Shown here: piece by piece, positions 63,491 to 64,000 of the stretch | Layout: each line of letters begins with the position of its first letter | How positions within the stretch are numbered: position 1 is the stretch's first letter | Assembly (NCBI RefSeq): GCF_020616155.1 | Contig: NZ_CP085530.1 | Location: 743,501-807,500 of the forward strand | DNA from: Vogesella sp. XCS3 | GTDB taxonomy: Bacteria; Pseudomonadota; Gammaproteobacteria; Burkholderiales; Chromobacteriaceae | Reading direction: 5' to 3' | DNA length: 64,000 nt | Notes under the pieces: generated by a model | What the model was told of the DNA's origin: nothing | Databases searched by the model: none | Seen by the model: only the letters and a program-made list of their open reading frames with translations | Position numbers and translations under genes: made by a program

Positions 63491-63766
63491 CTAACGCACC
63501 CCTCGCTGTCTGTAGTTCTCAATGGTGCCGATGGCACGCATAACTGCCTGCTGGCGCGTGGCGCGCTCATCCAGCAGCATTTCATGCTTGATCATCTTCT
63601 CTGCAAGCTCTTCGTTGTTGCCGCAAGCCCGGACTAGGCGCTGAAAAGCGACACGGTCACGGCTTGCCAGTCGCTTGAACCAGTAATGGCGGTGCGATGG
63701 CTTGAGCGCTCCCCAGATGGTGAGAACGACAACGAAAAGTACGAGGAAAAAAATCAGGATACGCAT
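63491..63766 (-). CDS. Small hypothetical membrane protein
   Basis: A 91-residue product with one N-terminal helix MRILIFFLVLFVVVLTIWGA and a basic, helical cytosolic part (YWFKRLASRDRVAFQRLVRA, EKMIKHEMLLDERATRQQAV). No family recognised. It lies upstream of the DUF2726 gene on the same strand with 150 bp and hairpins between them. Confidence 0.55.
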   Translation of the reverse strand: MRILIFFLVLFVVVLTIWGALKPSHRHYWFKRLASRDRVAFQRLVRACGNNEELAEKMIKHEMLLDERATRQQAVMRAIGTIENYRQRGVR

Positions 63767-63839
63767 GGCGATTAACCAGACACCGTTATGCGCAAAGGAT
63801 AAGGTTTTGTGACTACAAGATACAAGGCCGGATTTGAAT

Positions 63840-64000
63840 CTGTTCTGCAGGGGCTACGCCCCCGCACCCCCTCACTCGCCGTGGGGCATCCCCCGGGGAT
63901 GTTTGCAACATCCCCGGCGTTGCCGGGAGTGTATTCACTTCGGTGTGGCCATCAAGGGCTTTCGCGGCATAAACGGGGCCCGGCGCTGCGCGCCACCCAT
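63840..64000. other. GC-rich, hairpin-rich non-coding end of the window
   Basis: Several nested dyads lie here, the best being CCGGGGATGTT/AACATCCCCGG (63893-63917, three-base loop) preceded by GGGGCTACGCCCC. It looks like a replication, packaging or terminator region of a mobile element, but the window ends before context appears. Confidence 0.35.

Overview
The window looks like chromosomal DNA of a betaproteobacterium, most likely order Neisseriales near Chromobacteriaceae (for example Vogesella or Chromobacterium relatives). This is inferred from the GC-rich sequence, a Neisseria-type porin, a DUF3579 protein, full-length PurL, the rluD/pgeF-bamD arrangement and many methyl-accepting chemotaxis proteins. 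No database search was possible, so the genus is an inference.

Layout. 0-10.9 kb is housekeeping: a partial map gene, a porin, DUF3579, dinG, a fold-I basic amino-acid decarboxylase, argF-argG, a DUF2788 gene overlapping a cold-shock/DUF1294 fusion, and yajQ. 10.9-24 kb is a signalling block: a YghU-type glutathione transferase, a GGDEF cyclase, an EAL phosphodiesterase with a CSS-type sensor, pirin, an RlmN-like radical-SAM enzyme, then an HD-GYP protein behind a perfect FNR/ANR site, an Aer-like receptor, two further receptors and a tiny HTH protein. 24-31 kb is mixed: an EamA exporter, a GNAT enzyme, a DUF6916/tail-collar pair, slyD, a Cache-protein/receptor pair, a broken MarR gene and a pilin-like secreted protein. 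31.4-38.5 kb is a tripartite RND efflux operon with a divergent AraC-type regulator. 38.5-40.1 kb is an acetylpolyamine amidohydrolase divergent from an Lrp/AsnC regulator. 40.3-41.8 kb is an AT-rich insertion with one unknown gene. 41.8-47.2 kb holds nrdB, a lipoprotein gene bracketed by 61-bp repeats, and nrdA behind paired NrdR boxes. 47.4-60.1 kb holds pgeF, rluD, a Tat-exported PhoX-type protein, bamD, glnB, purL, tRNA-Leu(UAG), a Bax-inhibitor-1 family gene and rmuC. 60.5-64 kb is an accessory, phage-like strip with DUF3653-like, DUF2971 (frameshifted) and DUF2726 genes.

How genes work together. Oxygen and redox sensing (FNR box, Aer-like PAS) sits beside c-di-GMP synthesis and degradation (GGDEF, EAL, HD-GYP) and chemotaxis, which suggests coordinated control of motile versus sessile life. 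argF, argG, the decarboxylase and acetylpolyamine amidohydrolase touch arginine and polyamine metabolism. NrdA/NrdB appear to be under NrdR, and possibly DnaA, control.

The most striking signal is not a gene. The 9-mer GTTGGCCGC (best extended form AAGGTTGGCCGCA) occurs 54 times by hand count on both strands, where base composition predicts about one. The density is near one per kb. It occurs inside genes and between them, often as inverted pairs at gene ends, and is absent from the two foreign-looking strips. That is the behaviour of a DNA uptake sequence, but the word does not resemble the known neisserial ones.
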